Below are positions 12,397-13,461 of a DNA stretch of 13,461 bases, one piece after another. The notes below the pieces were generated by a model. It had not been told where the DNA came from. It was given only the letters and a program-made list of their open reading frames with translations, and did no database searches. The translations under genes and the position numbers were made by a program. Every line of letters starts with the position of its first letter. Within the stretch, counting starts at the first letter, position 1. The DNA is from Actinomycetes bacterium (GTDB taxonomy: Bacteria; Actinomycetota; Actinomycetes; Mycobacteriales; Mycobacteriaceae), in assembly GCA_023388385.1 (NCBI GenBank), contig JAEWGK010000162.1, positions 1-13,461 on the forward strand, read 5' to 3'.

Positions 12397-13329
12397 TTAG
12401 TCGCGCAGGTCCTCGTAGAGGATGGAGGAGACGTAGCGCTCGCCGAAGTCCGGGACGATGGCGACGATGAGCTTGCCCTCGGACTCCGGGCGCGCGGCGA
12501 CCTCGAGGGCGGCCTTGACGTTCGCGCCGGCGGAGATGCCGCCGAGGATGCCCTCCTGCTTGGCCAGCTCGCGGGAGGTGGCGATGGCATCCTCGTTGGA
12601 GACCGTCAGGGTCTCGTCGAGCAGGTCGACGTCGAGGACGTCCGGGATGAAGTTCGCGCCGAGGCCCTGGATCTTGTGCGGGCCGGCGGTGCCCTCGGTG
12701 AGCAGCGGGGAGGCGGCCGGCTCGACGCCGACGAGCTGCACGGCCTCGTTCTTGGACTTCAGGTAGCGGCCGGCGCCGGTGACGGTGCCGCCCGTGCCGA
12801 TGCCGGCGACGAGGTAGTCGATGGCGCCGTCGGTGCCGTCCCACAGCTCCGGGCCGGTGGTGGCCTCGTGGACCGCCGGGTTGGCCGGGTTGCCGAACTG
12901 GGAGGCCAGAATGGAGTTCTCGGTGGACTCGACGATCTCCTTGGCCTTGTTGACCGCGCCCTTCATGCCCTCGGCGCCCGGGGTGAGGACCAGCTCGGCG
13001 CCGAAGGCGCGCAGGACGACGCGACGCTCGTTGGACATGGTGTCGGGCATGGTCAGGATGACCTTGTAGCCGCGGGCCGCGCCGACCAGGGCGAGGGCGA
13101 TGCCGGTGTTGCCGGAGGTGCCCTCGACGATGGTGCCGCCCGGCTTCAGATCGCCGGAGGCCTCGGCGGCGTCGATGATCGCCTTGCCGATGCGGTCCTT
13201 GACGCTGTTGGCCGGGTTGTAGAACTCGAGCTTCACGGCGATGTCGCCCGGCAGGTCGGCGCCGAGGCGGTTCAGCTTCACCAGCGGGGTGTTGCCGATG
13301 AGGTCGGTGACGTTGGCGTGGATGGTCAT
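12397..13329 (-). CDS. cysK: Cysteine synthase A / O-acetylserine sulfhydrylase (CysK)
   Basis: PLP enzyme joining sulfide with O-acetylserine to give cysteine. It is 310 residues, the usual CysK length. K44 in NPANSVKDR is the PLP lysine; TSGNTG (71-76) is the substrate-binding loop, GTGGT (178-182) cradles the PLP phosphate, and KIQGLGANFIP (219-229) and ISAGAN (265-270, S266 contacting the PLP ring nitrogen) complete the family signature. The start ATG 13329 gives the typical MTIHANVTDLIGNTPLV; AAGGA lies 12 bases upstream (revcomp of 13342-13346), a rather long spacing. Upstream is a promoter candidate with a McbR-like operator, so expression likely follows sulfur status. The cysE gene lies downstream on the same strand, and its C-terminal isoleucine is consistent with complex formation. 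Confidence 0.97.
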   Translation of the reverse strand: MTIHANVTDLIGNTPLVKLNRLGADLPGDIAVKLEFYNPANSVKDRIGKAIIDAAEASGDLKPGGTIVEGTSGNTGIALALVGAARGYKVILTMPDTMSNERRVVLRAFGAELVLTPGAEGMKGAVNKAKEIVESTENSILASQFGNPANPAVHEATTGPELWDGTDGAIDYLVAGIGTGGTVTGAGRYLKSKNEAVQLVGVEPAASPLLTEGTAGPHKIQGLGANFIPDVLDVDLLDETLTVSNEDAIATSRELAKQEGILGGISAGANVKAALEVAARPESEGKLIVAIVPDFGERYVSSILYEDLRD

Positions 13330-13382
13330 GTGGAAAGCGGTTCCTTACGTGTCGACGTTCGCGGTTCTTCCTCGGGTTCCGC

Positions 13383-13411
13383 AGTGTACGCAGGTTCCGG
13401 ACATTTGTACA
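13383..13411 (-). promoter_or_regulatory. cysK promoter candidate
   Basis: On the minus strand, TGTACA (13406-13411) as -35, a 17-base spacer and TACACT (13383-13388) as -10. Initiation would be near 13376, leaving a leader of about 47 bases. The -35 overlaps the operator candidate at 13410-13425. Confidence 0.45.
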
Positions 13412-13425
13412 GACAGGTTCGTCTA
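13410..13425 (-). promoter_or_regulatory. McbR-like operator upstream of cysK
   Basis: On the minus strand the site reads TAGAC-GAACCT-GTCTG, nine of ten fixed bases of the TAGAC-N6-GTCTA consensus of McbR, the TetR-type repressor of methionine and cysteine genes in Corynebacterium glutamicum (established knowledge; cysK is a known target there). It overlaps the proposed -35 by two bases, suited to repression. Confidence 0.6.
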
Positions 13426-13461
13426 TTTTGTGCGGCGAATGTGCGTTAATGCAGGTCGGAG

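Noticed and set aside
11572..13449. Plus-strand open frame of 625 codons opposite cysE and cysK
   Set aside because: It is a mirror-frame artefact of two well-conserved enzymes; its sequence is Gly/Ala/Asp/Val repeats without domain features.
13330..13461. Cysteine-codon leader peptide or riboswitch upstream of cysK
   Set aside because: No short frame with clustered Cys codons and no recognisable riboswitch core was found; a promoter with a McbR-like site explains the region better.
1..13461. CRISPR array, insertion sequence or transposase
   Set aside because: No regularly spaced repeats, terminal inverted repeats or transposase motifs were seen in any frame.

Overview
The window is GC-rich actinobacterial chromosome, most likely from a Corynebacterium or close relative. 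Supporting signs are the very high G/C at third codon positions, the cydABD order with a short-Q-loop CydA, tRNA genes partly lacking an encoded CCA, several genes whose -10-like box sits 6-7 bases before the start codon (leaderless pattern), and a TAGAC-N6-GTCTN site upstream of cysK that resembles the corynebacterial McbR operator. Genus and species are inferences. No CRISPR array, insertion sequence or rRNA was seen.

Layout. 1-2823 (minus): a tightly packed cydA-cydB-cydD unit for the cytochrome bd quinol oxidase and the start of its CydDC maturation ABC exporter; cydD runs off the left edge. 3193-3265 (plus): tRNA-Lys(UUU), followed by a gene-poor stretch to about 3966 that holds a strong hairpin and a minus-strand helix-turn-helix reading frame with no usable start codon, probably a relic. 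3971-5982 (plus): an apparently leaderless TetR regulator overlapping by one base a DUF3533/YhgE-Pip-like membrane protein, with two palindromic operator candidates over the tetR promoter. 6099-6647 (plus): tRNA cluster Glu, Asp, Asp, Phe, in two likely transcription units separated by a large hairpin and closed by a second one. 6738-9055: a divergent pair, TetR regulator (minus) and QacA-like DHA2 multidrug transporter (plus), around an elaborate set of inverted repeats. 9076-9813 (plus): a two-part protein ending in a small GNAT acetyltransferase domain. 9952-11642 (plus): an MFS transporter followed by a hotdog thioesterase closely resembling fluoroacetyl-CoA thioesterase FlK. 11662-13329 (minus): cysE and cysK, the two steps of cysteine synthesis, with a likely McbR operator upstream of cysK.

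Functionally the window mixes housekeeping loci (bd oxidase, tRNAs, cysteine synthesis) with three transporter cassettes. Two of these have their own TetR-type regulator; the third pairs a transporter with a FlK-like thioesterase. The best candidates for new biology are the FlK-like thioesterase/MFS pair, the TetR-DUF3533 cassette with its operator pair, and the acetyltransferase with an unrecognised N-terminal half. None of them amounts to a demonstrated new system on sequence alone.
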